A stretch of 64,000 bases of DNA from Streptococcus halichoeri. GTDB lineage: Bacteria > Bacillota > Bacilli > Lactobacillales > Streptococcaceae. Under the pieces are notes generated by a model. That model worked only from the letters and a program-made list of their open reading frames with translations. It searched no databases and was not told the origin of the DNA. The stretch spans positions 24,606 to 88,605 of the forward strand of contig NZ_WLZU01000006.1 in NCBI RefSeq assembly GCF_009870755.1. Direction: 5' to 3'. Made by a program: the position numbers and the translations under genes. Positions within the stretch are counted from its first letter, which is position 1. The number at the start of each line of letters is the position of its first letter. This document shows positions 30,049 through 41,077 of this stretch, piece by piece.

Positions 30049-30963
30049 ATGGTGGCAAGTGAACGCTTAAGACGTACGATGATGTTTGTGCCAGGTAACA
30101 ATCCAGCTATGCTAAAAGATGCTGGTATTTATGGGGCAGACTCCATTATGTTTGATTTAGAAGACGCTGTATCTATAGCTGAAAAGGATGCTGCGCGTGA
30201 TTTGGTTTATCAAATGCTGACTTTTCGTGATTATGGAAGTGCCGAGCTCGTCGTTAGGATTAATGGACTTGATACGCCTTATTGGAAGGACGATGTCAAG
30301 GCGATGGTCAAAGCAGGGATTGAGGTCATTCGCTTGCCCAAGGTCGAGTCCGCTCAGATGATGACCGAACTCGTTGCTGAGGTAGAAGCAGCAGAAAAAA
30401 CCTTTGGCATTAAAGAGGGCCAAACCCAAGTGATGGCAGCGATTGAGTCAGCACTTGGTGTGCTCAATGCGCGAGAGATTGCCTTTGCTTGTCCTGAGCG
30501 GATGATGGGAGTGGCCCTTTCTGGGATGGATTATACCACTGATATGAAGACCCATCGTTACCCTGATGGACAAGAGCTTCTCTTTGCCCGGAACATGGTC
30601 TTGCATGCTGCTCGTGCTGCTAAAATATCTGCCTTTGATACCGTTTTTACTGATATGAATGATAAAGAAGGCTTTTTGCGGGAAACCGCCTTGATACGCC
30701 AACTTGGTTTTGATGGCAAATCCATTATTAATCCCAGGCAGATTGAATGGGTTAACAGTGTCTACCAACCAAGTGAACAAGACATTATCAAGGCTCAAAA
30801 TGTCATGCTAGCTATCGAAGAAGCGCGTTTGAAGGGCTCTGGCGTGATTGCACTAAACGGTCAGATGGTTGATCGACCCGTAGTCTTACAAGCGCAACAC
30901 GTGCTGCGCTTAGCCAAAGCAGCAAATCTGTTAGATGAGGAGGGCAATGACCGTGAAAAATAA
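30049..30963 (+). CDS. citE: CitE, citryl-CoA lyase (beta) subunit
   Basis: 304-aa TIM-barrel subunit that cleaves citryl-ACP to oxaloacetate and acetyl-ACP. HpcH/HpaI aldolase fold with [15 protein letters not shown] at the N-terminus, the metal site near [11 protein letters not shown], and VVRINGLDT. Start ATG after GGGAGG, 11 nt upstream. The 3' end overlaps citF. Confidence 0.94.
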   Translation: MVASERLRRTMMFVPGNNPAMLKDAGIYGADSIMFDLEDAVSIAEKDAARDLVYQMLTFRDYGSAELVVRINGLDTPYWKDDVKAMVKAGIEVIRLPKVESAQMMTELVAEVEAAEKTFGIKEGQTQVMAAIESALGVLNAREIAFACPERMMGVALSGMDYTTDMKTHRYPDGQELLFARNMVLHAARAAKISAFDTVFTDMNDKEGFLRETALIRQLGFDGKSIINPRQIEWVNSVYQPSEQDIIKAQNVMLAIEEARLKGSGVIALNGQMVDRPVVLQAQHVLRLAKAANLLDEEGNDREK

Positions 30964-32491
30964 TGTCAATCGTGAGATACCAGATCATTTATTAGCACCA
31001 TTAAACAGAAAACCATTTACTACTGTCGACTATGAAGGCACCGTGACCCAGCGGGTTGCTCCTAGAGTCACAGCTACTAGCGGCCGCTCCAAAGTGGTAG
31101 CTAGCTTAAAAGAAGTCATCGCAAAAACAGTGAAAGATGGCATGACCCTTTCTTTTCACCATCATTTTCGCGAAGGTGACTTTGTCTTTAATCAGGTGAT
31201 GCGGCTGGTTATAGATATGGGATATAAAAATATCGCTATTGCGCCTTCTTCTTTGACCAATGTTATGAATGCTATTGTGGTTGAAGCTATTGAAAAAGGC
31301 GTAGTCACTAATATCACTTCTTCTGGCATGCGAGGTACCCTAGGCGATGCTATTTCCCATGGAGCTTTAGCTAATCCGGTAATCTTTAGGTCCCATGGTG
31401 GTCGTGCTCGCGCCATTGAAACGGGTGAGATTGCTATTGATGTGGCTTTCTTAGGCGTTCCTAACGCTGATGAAATGGGCAATGCCAATGGTATGTTTGG
31501 TGCGACAGCCTTTGGCTCCTTAGGCTATGCTCTTATGGATGCCCAGTATGCGCAAACCGTGGTGCTTGTCACAGACGAATTAAAACCCTATCCTAATACC
31601 CCCGCCTCGATTACGCAAACGCAGGTGGATTATATTGTAAAGGTTGATGCGGTAGGTGATCCTGATAAAATCGGCTCAGGTGCTACGCGCTTTACCACTG
31701 ATCCTAAGGAATTAAAAATTGCTAAAACAGTCAACGAAGTGATTACGCATTCTCCCTACTTTAAACAAGGCTTTTCCTTTCAAACAGGGAGCGGTGGTGC
31801 CGCGCTAGCAGTTTCACGTTTTCTTCGTAAGGCCATGCTTGATCAAAAGATTACAGCTTCCTTTGGCTTAGGAGGTATTACCAAACCAATGGTTGATTTG
31901 CTAGAAGAAGGCCTGGTTGATAAGCTCATGGATGTGCAAGATTTTGATAAAGGCGCGGCCCAATCCATGCACACTAACCCAAACCAGCAAGAAATTGATG
32001 CGTCTTGGTATGCTGATCCAGCTAATAAAGGTGCCATGGTTGACAAACTAGATATTGTCATCTTGTCAGCTTTAGAAATTGACACGGACTTTAACGTCAA
32101 TGTCATGACCGGTTCAGACGGCGTTATCCGTGGCGCCATCGGTGGGCACCAAGATGCCGCAACAGCGCAGTTGACCATTATCTCAGCCCCGTTGGTCCGC
32201 GGCCGGATCGCAACAATTGTGCCTCGGGTGACCACTGTCGTTACTCCTGGTGATTCTATCGATGTGGTAGTCACCGAAGTCGGAATCGCAATTAATCCAA
32301 AACGCCGGGACTTGCAAGAAGTCCTAAGCAACATTCCAGGTATTCCCGTTTATACCATTGAAGCCTTACAACAAATGGCCGAGCAACAAACGGGTACCCC
32401 ACAAGCTTTGAGCTTTACCGATCGGGTCGTTGCCCTCATTGAATACCGTGATGGCACTTTAATGGATACTATTTTAGAAGTCAACGATTAA
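30947..32491 (+). CDS. citF: CitF, citrate:acetyl-ACP transferase (alpha) subunit
   Basis: Alpha subunit that exchanges acetate for citrate on the carrier. The protein has 514 aa from the ATG at 30947 and contains [16 protein letters not shown] and [14 protein letters not shown], both typical of CitF. Three starts are possible in the citE overlap: ATG 30935, ATG 30947 (three nt after GAGGAGG) and GTG 30953 (nine nt after it). I chose the middle one, but the GTG has better spacing. Full length and intact. Confidence 0.92.
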   Translation: MTVKNNVNREIPDHLLAPLNRKPFTTVDYEGTVTQRVAPRVTATSGRSKVVASLKEVIAKTVKDGMTLSFHHHFREGDFVFNQVMRLVIDMGYKNIAIAPSSLTNVMNAIVVEAIEKGVVTNITSSGMRGTLGDAISHGALANPVIFRSHGGRARAIETGEIAIDVAFLGVPNADEMGNANGMFGATAFGSLGYALMDAQYAQTVVLVTDELKPYPNTPASITQTQVDYIVKVDAVGDPDKIGSGATRFTTDPKELKIAKTVNEVITHSPYFKQGFSFQTGSGGAALAVSRFLRKAMLDQKITASFGLGGITKPMVDLLEEGLVDKLMDVQDFDKGAAQSMHTNPNQQEIDASWYADPANKGAMVDKLDIVILSALEIDTDFNVNVMTGSDGVIRGAIGGHQDAATAQLTIISAPLVRGRIATIVPRVTTVVTPGDSIDVVVTEVGIAINPKRRDLQEVLSNIPGIPVYTIEALQQMAEQQTGTPQALSFTDRVVALIEYRDGTLMDTILEVND

Positions 32492-32494
32492 CTC

Positions 32495-33859
32495 ATGATA
32501 AAATTATTTGAAGGCGGCAAAGCAGTTAGCCTAGATGACATTCTATTAAACCGAGAATGGCGCGTTGCGATCCAAACGCAACTGCTTGCTAAACACCAGC
32601 CACAAAGCCTTGTGGCGCTTAAATTAAACATACCTGGGTCAATAAAAAATAGCCAGCTTTTGCGTTATATTTTTTACCAGGGACTTATGGCATTAACGGC
32701 AGACTTACAACCGAGTCACCAGCTTGTTTTTGCCGAGCGTAGCACCGGACCAGAAGCTTTTTTATGCTTGGAATGCTCAGCTAAGGCATGTAAGCAAAAG
32801 ACCATCTATTTTGAGGAAAATTTCTCACTCGGACGGCTCTTTGATGCCGATGTTTTGCAGCCAGATGCTCAGCAGCTTTCCCGCATAGCCCTAGGTGCGC
32901 CCCCAAGGAGTTGTTTTGTGTGTTGCAAGCCAGCTAAAGTGTGCTCACGCAGTCAAAATCATGACACACAAGAGATCATTACCCAGCTTTCAGATGCTGT
33001 TGCAACCTTTTTTCAGCAAGAAAAACAAAGAATGGTGGGAACAGCTATCAAAGCCCTGCTCTATGAGGTCTCGGTCTTGCCCAAACCGGGCCTAGTTGAT
33101 CCGGCTAGTCAAGGCAGCCACCCAGATATGGATGTCTTTACTTTTATTGATAGCGCGACCAGTCTAGCTCCCTATTTTGCCGCACTTTTTGACCTAACGA
33201 TTAACTGGACCGGCTCGCTGCCAGCCTTATTTGCCGCTGCTCGAGGAGAAGGAATTAAGGCTGAGCGGCAAATGTTTGCAGCGACAGCAGGTGTTAATAC
33301 CCATAAGGGAGCCATTTTTTCACTAGGGCTTGTGTATATAGCGAGCATCTACCAGTGTTTCACTGACCTGTCTTGTTCAGAAATCATTCGTGCAATGACT
33401 AAAGGCATTACCCAGACTGACTTTGCCAAGCTAGCCAGTAAACCTAGTCTAACAGCAGGTGAACAGCAATTTTTAGACTATGGATTCAAGGGAGTCAGAG
33501 GCGAAGCCGAAAAAGGCTTTCCCCAAGTCTTTGAGCTGGCCCTGCCGTATCTCAAACAAAGGCAAGGCACCATTAATCAGCGCCTCCTAGATACGCTGAT
33601 GACTGTGTCCACTCAGATACAGGATTCTAATCTCATCAAGCGAGCAGGCAATCTCGCTGTGGTTGAGACCCTACAGACTCAGGTCCAGACCTTTTTTGAC
33701 CTAGGAGGAGCCAAAACACCTCAAGGCATCGCCTACTTACAGACACTTGATGCAGCGTTTATCAGCCAAAACCTCAGTCTAGGCGGAACGGCCGACCTGC
33801 TGATTGTCACTATCTTTCTAGCACTTTTAGATGGGAGTTTGGGTAAGGAAAATCGCTGA
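32495..33859 (+). CDS. citXG: CitX-CitG fusion, citrate lyase prosthetic group synthesis
   Basis: 454-aa fusion. Residues about 1-180 are CitX, the holo-citrate lyase transferase, with FSLGRLFDADVL and PRSCFVCCKPAKVCSRSQNH. Residues about 190-454 are CitG, triphosphoribosyl-dephospho-CoA synthase, with LPKPGLVDPASQGSHPDMD and NTHKGAIFSLG. One protein therefore makes and attaches the prosthetic group of CitD. Such fusions are known in lactic acid bacteria. It starts 3 nt after the citF stop with no clear ribosome-binding site, so it relies on coupling. Last gene of the lyase operon; no clear terminator follows. Confidence 0.9.
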   Translation: MIKLFEGGKAVSLDDILLNREWRVAIQTQLLAKHQPQSLVALKLNIPGSIKNSQLLRYIFYQGLMALTADLQPSHQLVFAERSTGPEAFLCLECSAKACKQKTIYFEENFSLGRLFDADVLQPDAQQLSRIALGAPPRSCFVCCKPAKVCSRSQNHDTQEIITQLSDAVATFFQQEKQRMVGTAIKALLYEVSVLPKPGLVDPASQGSHPDMDVFTFIDSATSLAPYFAALFDLTINWTGSLPALFAAARGEGIKAERQMFAATAGVNTHKGAIFSLGLVYIASIYQCFTDLSCSEIIRAMTKGITQTDFAKLASKPSLTAGEQQFLDYGFKGVRGEAEKGFPQVFELALPYLKQRQGTINQRLLDTLMTVSTQIQDSNLIKRAGNLAVVETLQTQVQTFFDLGGAKTPQGIAYLQTLDAAFISQNLSLGGTADLLIVTIFLALLDGSLGKENR

Positions 33860-34066
33860 GCCTGCCAGCTATTATTAGCTGAGACCGGCTTGCATGTTGG
33901 CTTGAACTAGCTTTTGGATTAGCTAGCGCCTCGCAGCAGTGGCGGTAACTCTTGCCAGACTGACTGCTACGTGCATGCAAAAAAGCATTGCTTCCAGCTA
34001 AGAGACCTCTTGTCTATGCTCAGCAGCAAAGCCAGCATGAAATCCTGCAGGAAGCCAGAAAAGCGA

Positions 34067-34096
34067 TTGGACAAAGACACAAGAATGTGTTACAAT
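34067..34096 (+). promoter_or_regulatory. Promoter of glyQ
   Basis: TTGGAC, 18-nt spacer, TACAAT preceded by TG (extended -10). Transcription should start near 34103, the base of stem I of the T-box. Confidence 0.82.
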
Positions 34097-34102
34097 CAAG
34101 TC

Positions 34103-34311
34103 CAAGAAAGAAACAGTTTTATTCTCATGCCAAGCGAATCCGGGAGAGTGGGAGCCGGATGGTGATGGTAAAACCCAGTGGCGCTTTCTTATCAGACTGC
34201 CTAGGCAGCCTTTAGCTAAGATAAGCTTAAACGAAGTAATAAAATAGGGTGGAACCGCGTTTTGACGCCCCTATGTCATAAGACATGGGAGGCGGACAGG
34301 CGGTTCTTTTC
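34103..34311 (+). promoter_or_regulatory. Glycine T-box riboswitch
   Basis: T-box leader that reads uncharged glycyl-tRNA. The T-box AGGGTGGAACCGCG is at 34246-34259; its UGGA bulge fits the UCCA end of tRNA-Gly. Stem I can be drawn: lower stem AAGAAAG (34104-34110) with CTTTCTT (34184-34190), upper stem GTTTTA (34116-34121) with TAAAAC (34169-34174). The internal loop on the 3' side contains GGC (34180-34182), the glycine specifier codon. The competing terminator pairs GAACCGC (34252-34258) with GCGGTTC (34300-34306), followed by TTTTCTT. Uncharged tRNA-Gly should promote read-through into glyQ-glyS. Confidence 0.92.
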
Positions 34312-34504
34312 TTATGTTGACTAGGTGTTGAACCAAGTGCAAATCAGTAACGCGCTAGCTATTTTCAACCGCATAAACTTAAAAGTCAGGCGCCTTGTTA
34401 AAAAGAGATGCCACTTTGTTAGCCAATCTGCAAAGCCCAATTGCTAGCGCAAAGACCAGGCTAGTCTTGGTAAGATCAGCTAAACACATTTAAGGAGAAA
34501 GAAC

Positions 34505-35422
34505 ATGACACAACCATTGACCTTTCAAGAAATCATCTTAACCTTGCAAACCTATTGGAATGATCAGGGCTGTATGTTGATGCAGGCCTATGATAATGAA
34601 AAAGGAGCTGGCACCATGTCACCCTATACCTTTTTACGGGCTATTGGTCCTGAGCCTTGGAATGCAGCCTATGTCGAACCATCCCGCCGACCAGCTGACG
34701 GCCGCTATGGGGAAAACCCTAACCGTCTCTACCAGCATCACCAATTTCAGGTTGTGATGAAACCATCACCTGATAATATCCAAGAGCTCTATTTAAAATC
34801 CTTAGAACTGCTTGGCATCAATCCCCTAGAGCACGACATTCGTTTTGTGGAAGATAACTGGGAAAATCCTTCAACAGGTTCTGCTGGTCTTGGTTGGGAA
34901 GTCTGGCTGGATGGGATGGAAATTACCCAATTTACCTACTTTCAACAAGTAGGTGGCCTTGCTACCTCACCTGTGACAGCTGAGGTAACCTATGGCTTAG
35001 AGCGCCTAGCTTCCTATATTCAAGAAGTGGACTCGGTTTACGACATTGAGTGGGCACCAGGGATCAAATATGGTGAAATCTTTAAGCAACCAGAATACGA
35101 GCACTCAAAATATTCATTTGAGGTTGCCAATCAGGAGATGCTGCTTGATAATTTTGAAAAATATGAAAAAGAAGCCAACCAGGCACTGGCTGAAGGTCTG
35201 GTGCATCCTGCTTACGATTATGTGCTCAAATGTTCCCATACCTTTAACCTGTTAGATGCCAAAGGTGCAGTGTCAGTGACGGAACGTGCGGGCTATATTG
35301 CTAGAATCAGAAACCTGGCGCGGGTGGTCGCTAAAACATTTGTGGCCGAACGTAAAAAGTTAGGCTTTCCTCTATTAGATGAAGCGAGTCGGGCTAAACT
35401 CCTAGCCAAAGACGAAGCTTAA
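34505..35422 (+). CDS. glyQ: Glycyl-tRNA synthetase alpha subunit
   Basis: Catalytic alpha subunit of the alpha2-beta2 type glycyl-tRNA synthetase, 305 aa, normal length. Characteristic stretches are [21 protein letters not shown] (cited in part: residues about 15-35), [17 protein letters not shown] and the class II motif region around FTYFQQVGG. Controlled by the glycine T-box just upstream. The ATG follows AAGGAG by 8 nt. GlyS lies 168 nt downstream. Confidence 0.96.
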   Translation: MTQPLTFQEIILTLQTYWNDQGCMLMQAYDNEKGAGTMSPYTFLRAIGPEPWNAAYVEPSRRPADGRYGENPNRLYQHHQFQVVMKPSPDNIQELYLKSLELLGINPLEHDIRFVEDNWENPSTGSAGLGWEVWLDGMEITQFTYFQQVGGLATSPVTAEVTYGLERLASYIQEVDSVYDIEWAPGIKYGEIFKQPEYEHSKYSFEVANQEMLLDNFEKYEKEANQALAEGLVHPAYDYVLKCSHTFNLLDAKGAVSVTERAGYIARIRNLARVVAKTFVAERKKLGFPLLDEASRAKLLAKDEA

Positions 35423-35590
35423 GTTCTAAGGAGCTCTTAACAAGGGCACAGCAACCTGACGAGCAGTCTTCTGCCACTTGATTCTTGCCTTGTCAGGCTT
35501 ACGAAAGCTCAAGCAGAGCTAATGGAATGTGCCTAAGGAGCATTTTAAGCGCATATCCTTTTGCAAATTTTTACCAGTAAGGAGTAACAG

Positions 35591-37630
35591 ATGACAAAAG
35601 ATTTATTAGTAGAACTCGGCTTAGAAGAATTACCGGCTTATGTGGTGACTCCAAGTGAACACCAACTAGGCCAAAAAATGGGCCAATTCTTGCAAGATAA
35701 TCGCCTCGCTTATCAATCCATTGAAACCTTCTCAACGCCGCGTCGTTTGGCCGTTCGTGTCAAAGGCTTAGCCGAGCAGCAGACTGATTTGACGGAGGAT
35801 TTTAAAGGCCCAGCCAAAAAGATCGCACTGGATGCCCAAGGGAATTTTTCCAAGGCAGCGCAGGGCTTTGTCCGGGGCAAGGGCTTGACTGTGGCTGATA
35901 TTGAGTTTCGTGAAGTCAAAGGCGAATCCTATGCCTATGTCACCAAACATGAACCAGGCAAGTCAGTGGTTGAGGTGCTTGCAGCCATCCCAGAAGTGCT
36001 TGCAAGCCTAACCTTCCCTGTGACGATGCATTGGGCTAATCACCATTTTGAATACATTCGTCCGGTCCATACCTTGACGGTCTTACTTGATGAGCAAGTT
36101 TTGCCTATGTCTTTTTTGGCTATTCAGTCTGATCGCATTAGTCGCGGCCATCGTTTCTTAGGGACAGAGACGCCGATTGCTTCAGCCAATTCCTACCAAG
36201 ATGACCTGCGCCAGCAATTTGTCATTGCTGATGCTAAGGAACGCCAGCAAATGATTTTGGATCAAATCAAGACGATTGAAGCACAACATCAGATTAAGGT
36301 GGAGATTGATCCTGATTTACTAAACGAAGTACTTAATTTAGTGGAGTATCCAACTGCTTTTTTGGGCAGCTTTGATCCTAAATACCTGGATGTGCCTGAG
36401 GAAGTGCTGGTAACGTCTATGAAAAATCACCAGCGTTACTTTGTTGTGCGCAACCAGGCTGGCAAACTCCTGCCTAACTTTGTTTCAGTGCGCAATGGGA
36501 ATGCTGAGCACATTGAAAATGTGATTAAGGGAAATGAAAAGGTCTTGGTTGCCCGGCTTGAAGACGGCGAATTCTTTTGGCAAGAAGACCAAAAACTCCA
36601 GATTGCTGATTTAGTTGCCAAATTAAACCAGGTGACCTTCCATGAAAAGATCGGGTCTTTGGCTGAGCATATGGAGCGGACCAAGCTGATTGCCCAATAC
36701 TTAGCTCAACAAGCTGACTTGTCAAAAACTGAGCAGACTGCGCTTTTGCGTGCAGCTGAGATTTACAAATTTGACCTCTTGACGGGCATGGTTGATGAAT
36801 TTGACGAATTGCAAGGCGTTATGGGTGAAAAATACGCCTTACTGGCTGGTGAAGACCCAGCAGTAGCCATCGCTATCCGCGAGCACTATCTACCAAGCTC
36901 AGCAGAAGGTGCTCTGCCAGAGACAAAGGTCGGTGCAGTGCTGGCCCTAGCTGATAAACTCGATACGTTGCTAGCCTTCTTTAGTGTTGACTTGATTCCA
37001 AGTGGCTCTAATGACCCCTATGCGCTACGCCGAGCTACCCAGGGGATTGTCCGCATTCTGGAAGCCTTTGGCTGGGATATTGCCTTGGATGAGCTAATTG
37101 CCCATCTCTATAGCCTGTCTTTTGACAGTCTAACCTATGCGCATCAGGCAGAAGTCATGGATTTTATTGCTGGACGGATTGAAAAGATGATGGCCCCAAC
37201 CATTGCTAAAGACATTCGCACAGCTGTTCTTGCCTCTGACACCTATGTGGTCCGTCTCATGCTAGCAGCCAGCGCAGCCCTTGCCCAAAAGAGTAAAGAA
37301 GCTGACTACAAAGGAGCCATCGAGAGCCTATCTAGAGTCTTTAACTTGGCACAAAAAGCTGACGCAGCTATCAGTGTGCAACCAGACCTCTTTGAAAATG
37401 CCGCTGAAGCCGACTTGTATCAAGCTGTCGCTGCTCTTGATTTGCGCGATGACATGGCAGCAAATGTGACCCAATTATTTGCCCTAAGTTCGGTGATTGA
37501 TGCTTTCTTTGACCAGACGATGGTAATGGCCGATGATGAGCAAGTCAAAAACAATCGTCTGGCTCTGCTTGCTAGCCTAGTGGCAAAAGCAAAAAAGGTT
37601 GCAGCTTTCAATCTCTTAAATTCAAAATAA
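35591..37630 (+). CDS. glyS: Glycyl-tRNA synthetase beta subunit
   Basis: Beta subunit (679 aa) that binds tRNA and carries the HD-like and anticodon-binding domains. N-terminal [15 protein letters not shown] and central RDWTNHQ-like [15 protein letters not shown] are typical. [16 protein letters not shown] and [19 protein letters not shown] mark the C-terminal half. Same direction as glyQ, with AGGAG upstream. The 168-nt gap to glyQ shows no terminator, so co-transcription is expected. Confidence 0.96.
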   Translation: MTKDLLVELGLEELPAYVVTPSEHQLGQKMGQFLQDNRLAYQSIETFSTPRRLAVRVKGLAEQQTDLTEDFKGPAKKIALDAQGNFSKAAQGFVRGKGLTVADIEFREVKGESYAYVTKHEPGKSVVEVLAAIPEVLASLTFPVTMHWANHHFEYIRPVHTLTVLLDEQVLPMSFLAIQSDRISRGHRFLGTETPIASANSYQDDLRQQFVIADAKERQQMILDQIKTIEAQHQIKVEIDPDLLNEVLNLVEYPTAFLGSFDPKYLDVPEEVLVTSMKNHQRYFVVRNQAGKLLPNFVSVRNGNAEHIENVIKGNEKVLVARLEDGEFFWQEDQKLQIADLVAKLNQVTFHEKIGSLAEHMERTKLIAQYLAQQADLSKTEQTALLRAAEIYKFDLLTGMVDEFDELQGVMGEKYALLAGEDPAVAIAIREHYLPSSAEGALPETKVGAVLALADKLDTLLAFFSVDLIPSGSNDPYALRRATQGIVRILEAFGWDIALDELIAHLYSLSFDSLTYAHQAEVMDFIAGRIEKMMAPTIAKDIRTAVLASDTYVVRLMLAASAALAQKSKEADYKGAIESLSRVFNLAQKADAAISVQPDLFENAAEADLYQAVAALDLRDDMAANVTQLFALSSVIDAFFDQTMVMADDEQVKNNRLALLASLVAKAKKVAAFNLLNSK

Positions 37631-37788
37631 GCATTGTCAACTTGGCGGCTAGGCTTGAAAAGACGCTGCAAGCCTACCCATCACTGCAATACAGGAGAAA
37701 GGAAAAAGGGCCAAAGGTCACACTTAGTGCTTGCTAAACCTTGTTAAGCCGAGGAAAAACAGCCTTAAGCCCAGATCGGTAAGAATAA

Positions 37789-38046
37789 ATGGATCCTAAA
37801 AAAATCGAACGTATTAACGAACTTGCTAAAAAGAAAAAAACCGTCGGCCTCACTGGTCCAGAAAAAGTGGAACAAGCCAAGCTGCGTGAAGAATACATAG
37901 AAGGTTTTCGTCGCTCCGTACGCCATCACGTTGAAGGCATCAAATTAGTAGATGAAGCAGGCAATGACGTTACCCCAGAAAAGCTCCGCCAAGTGCAAAG
38001 GGAAAAAGGGCTACATGGCCGTAGCTTGGATGATCCCAATTCCTAA
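37789..38046 (+). CDS. UPF0291 (DUF896) small protein
   Basis: 85-aa charged helical protein of the UPF0291/YnzC family, found downstream of glyS in many streptococci. The core is [20 protein letters not shown] followed by [11 protein letters not shown]. Function is unknown; B. subtilis YnzC is in the SOS regulon, which is not evidence here. The ATG has no strong ribosome-binding site (GGTAAGAATAA upstream). The gap after glyS contains a perfect 8-bp hairpin (37650-37676) with no T-run, so read-through from glyS is likely. Confidence 0.88.
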   Translation: MDPKKIERINELAKKKKTVGLTGPEKVEQAKLREEYIEGFRRSVRHHVEGIKLVDEAGNDVTPEKLRQVQREKGLHGRSLDDPNS

Positions 38047-38158
38047 TGCAAAGAAGCAGGAACTAGGCTTGGCCATGGGACCGTGGCCTTGTTTGGCAGT
38101 AAGTCCTGCTTGGCCCAGCTACAGCTTACAGGTTACGAGCACAAAGCCAGCCAAGCTA

Positions 38159-38201
38159 AGAAAGTCAAGTAGGCATTAAGCCAGCTTTGGCTTTCTTTTT
38201 T
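38159..38201 (+). terminator. Terminator of the glyQS-UPF0291 unit
   Basis: AGAAAGTCAAG pairs with CTTTGGCTTTCT with small imperfections around a 15-nt loop, followed by six T. Confidence 0.75.
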
Positions 38202-38373
38202 GTTGTCGTTGAAAAGCTTAAGCAATCCACCAAGCACTGTTTGAGCTAGAGGTGGCTTTCTCTTATCTGTAGGGAGTAAGTGAATAGCTGACTGAGCACA
38301 TCAGTAGCTGTGGTCCAACTGGTCTAAAAGAATGTTTTTTGGGGTAAAGTCAGGTTTTCTGGCAGGCTTTTGA

Positions 38374-39951
<1,578 letters not shown>

Positions 39952-39958
39952 GCATAGC

Positions 39959-39987
39959 AGCAGGCCAAACCCTAAGCCTGCTTTTTT
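39959..39987 (+). terminator. Terminator of glpK
   Basis: AGCAGGC pairs perfectly with GCCTGCT around a 10-nt loop, followed by six T. Confidence 0.88.
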
Positions 39988-40085
39988 AACGTCCTAGTCA
40001 GTGCTAGGTTGAAGTTAGCTAAAAACAAGTCTAACTTTGCACAGAAAAGTGTGTAAGACTTGGACTTTTGATGCCTGCATTTCCT

Positions 40086-40094
40086 TGGTATACT
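40086..40094 (+). promoter_or_regulatory. Promoter of fsa
   Basis: TGGTATACT, an extended -10 with one deviation, 79 nt before the start. A weak TTTTGA lies at 17 nt. Confidence 0.5.
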
Positions 40095-40172
40095 TTGGGA
40101 GCAATACCTGTAGAGAAAAGGGCTTTCTTTTAGCTGGTATTTTCTAAAACATAGTTTCAAAGGAGGGTAAAG

Positions 40173-40823
40173 ATGAAATTTTTCTTAGATACTGCAAATG
40201 TTGAAGCCATCAAAGCGATTACGGAACTTGGTCTAGTTGATGGGGTGACAACCAACCCGACTATTATTTCTCGTGAGGGGTGCGATTTTGAGACCCAGAT
40301 CAAAGAGATCTGTCAGATAGTTGATGGTCCCGTCAGTGCGGAAGTAACCGGTCTGACCACTGATGAGATGGTTGAGCAAGCGAGAAACATTGCGCAGTGG
40401 CATGACCAGGTAGTTGTCAAAATTCCCATGACTAAAGCGGGCTTAAAGGCGACGCACCAATTAGCCAAAGAAGGTATCAAGACGAATGTCACGCTTATTT
40501 TTACTGCTTCTCAAGGTCTCATGGCGATGAAGGCTGGTGCTACTTACATCAGTCCGTTTATTGGTCGCCTAGAAGACATTGGCTCTGATCCTTATCAGCT
40601 AATTGCTGATTTACGTCAGATTATTGATCATTATGGCTTTAAGAGCGAGATCATTTCGGCAAGTATTCGTAATGCTGCTCAGGTCGAAGCTGTTGCTCGG
40701 CTAGGTTCAGATATTGCCACTATTCCTGATGCGGTATTTAGTAAAATGGTCGCCCATCCCTTGACCACTAGTGGTCTTGAGCAATTCATGAAAGACTGGG
40801 CAGCCTTTAAAACATTAAAATAG
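40173..40823 (+). CDS. fsa: Transaldolase / fructose-6-phosphate aldolase family
   Basis: 216-aa short transaldolase of the TalC/MipB type, which transfers or releases dihydroxyacetone units from sugar phosphates. The Schiff-base lysine is K83 in VVKIPMT. The N-terminal [10 protein letters not shown] and [13 protein letters not shown] are typical. The short family includes true transaldolases and fructose-6-phosphate aldolases; placement next to transketolase favours a pentose phosphate role. Start ATG after AAAGGAGGG. Confidence 0.92.
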   Translation: MKFFLDTANVEAIKAITELGLVDGVTTNPTIISREGCDFETQIKEICQIVDGPVSAEVTGLTTDEMVEQARNIAQWHDQVVVKIPMTKAGLKATHQLAKEGIKTNVTLIFTASQGLMAMKAGATYISPFIGRLEDIGSDPYQLIADLRQIIDHYGFKSEIISASIRNAAQVEAVARLGSDIATIPDAVFSKMVAHPLTTSGLEQFMKDWAAFKTLK

Positions 40824-41014
40824 GACTTGGGCACTCGTAAGAGGATATGAAGAAGATCGTGAAGTGCTTAACGATTTAGCAAAAAAGCTTAAAACACCAC
40901 GACACATCAAAAAAGCCAATTGATGTAAGTGATTACATAGCTGTCAGATAAGTGTCTCACAAGGATGAATTTTTGGTGAATTCATGATTTTATGAAAGAC
41001 TAAGGGGCTTTTTA

Positions 41015-41023
41015 TGATACAAT
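41015..41023 (+). promoter_or_regulatory. Promoter of tkt
   Basis: TGATACAAT, an extended -10, 54 nt before the ATG. It overlaps an inverted repeat whose outer arms are ATACAA (41017-41022) and TTGTAT (41040-41045), with an inner pair AACGT/ACGTT. Confidence 0.6.
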
Positions 41024-41077
41024 AGAAAACGTAAAAACGTTGTATTTTTAATAGGGAATAACAGAAAGGTTTTACTT

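Larger units (their letters stand above)
33860..34504. other. Intergenic region with glyQ T-box leader
   Basis: 645 bases. 33860-34060 is AGC/CTAG-rich sequence with no gene and no strong terminator for the cit operon. 34067-34311 holds the glyQ promoter and T-box leader. 34312-34504 shows only the glyQ ribosome-binding site AAGGAG. Short open frames at 33971-34215 overlap the leader RNA and are not genes. Confidence 0.75.

Noticed and set aside
33971..34215. Short frames overlapping the glyQ leader
   Set aside because: They coincide with the promoter and stem I of the T-box and have no protein-family features.
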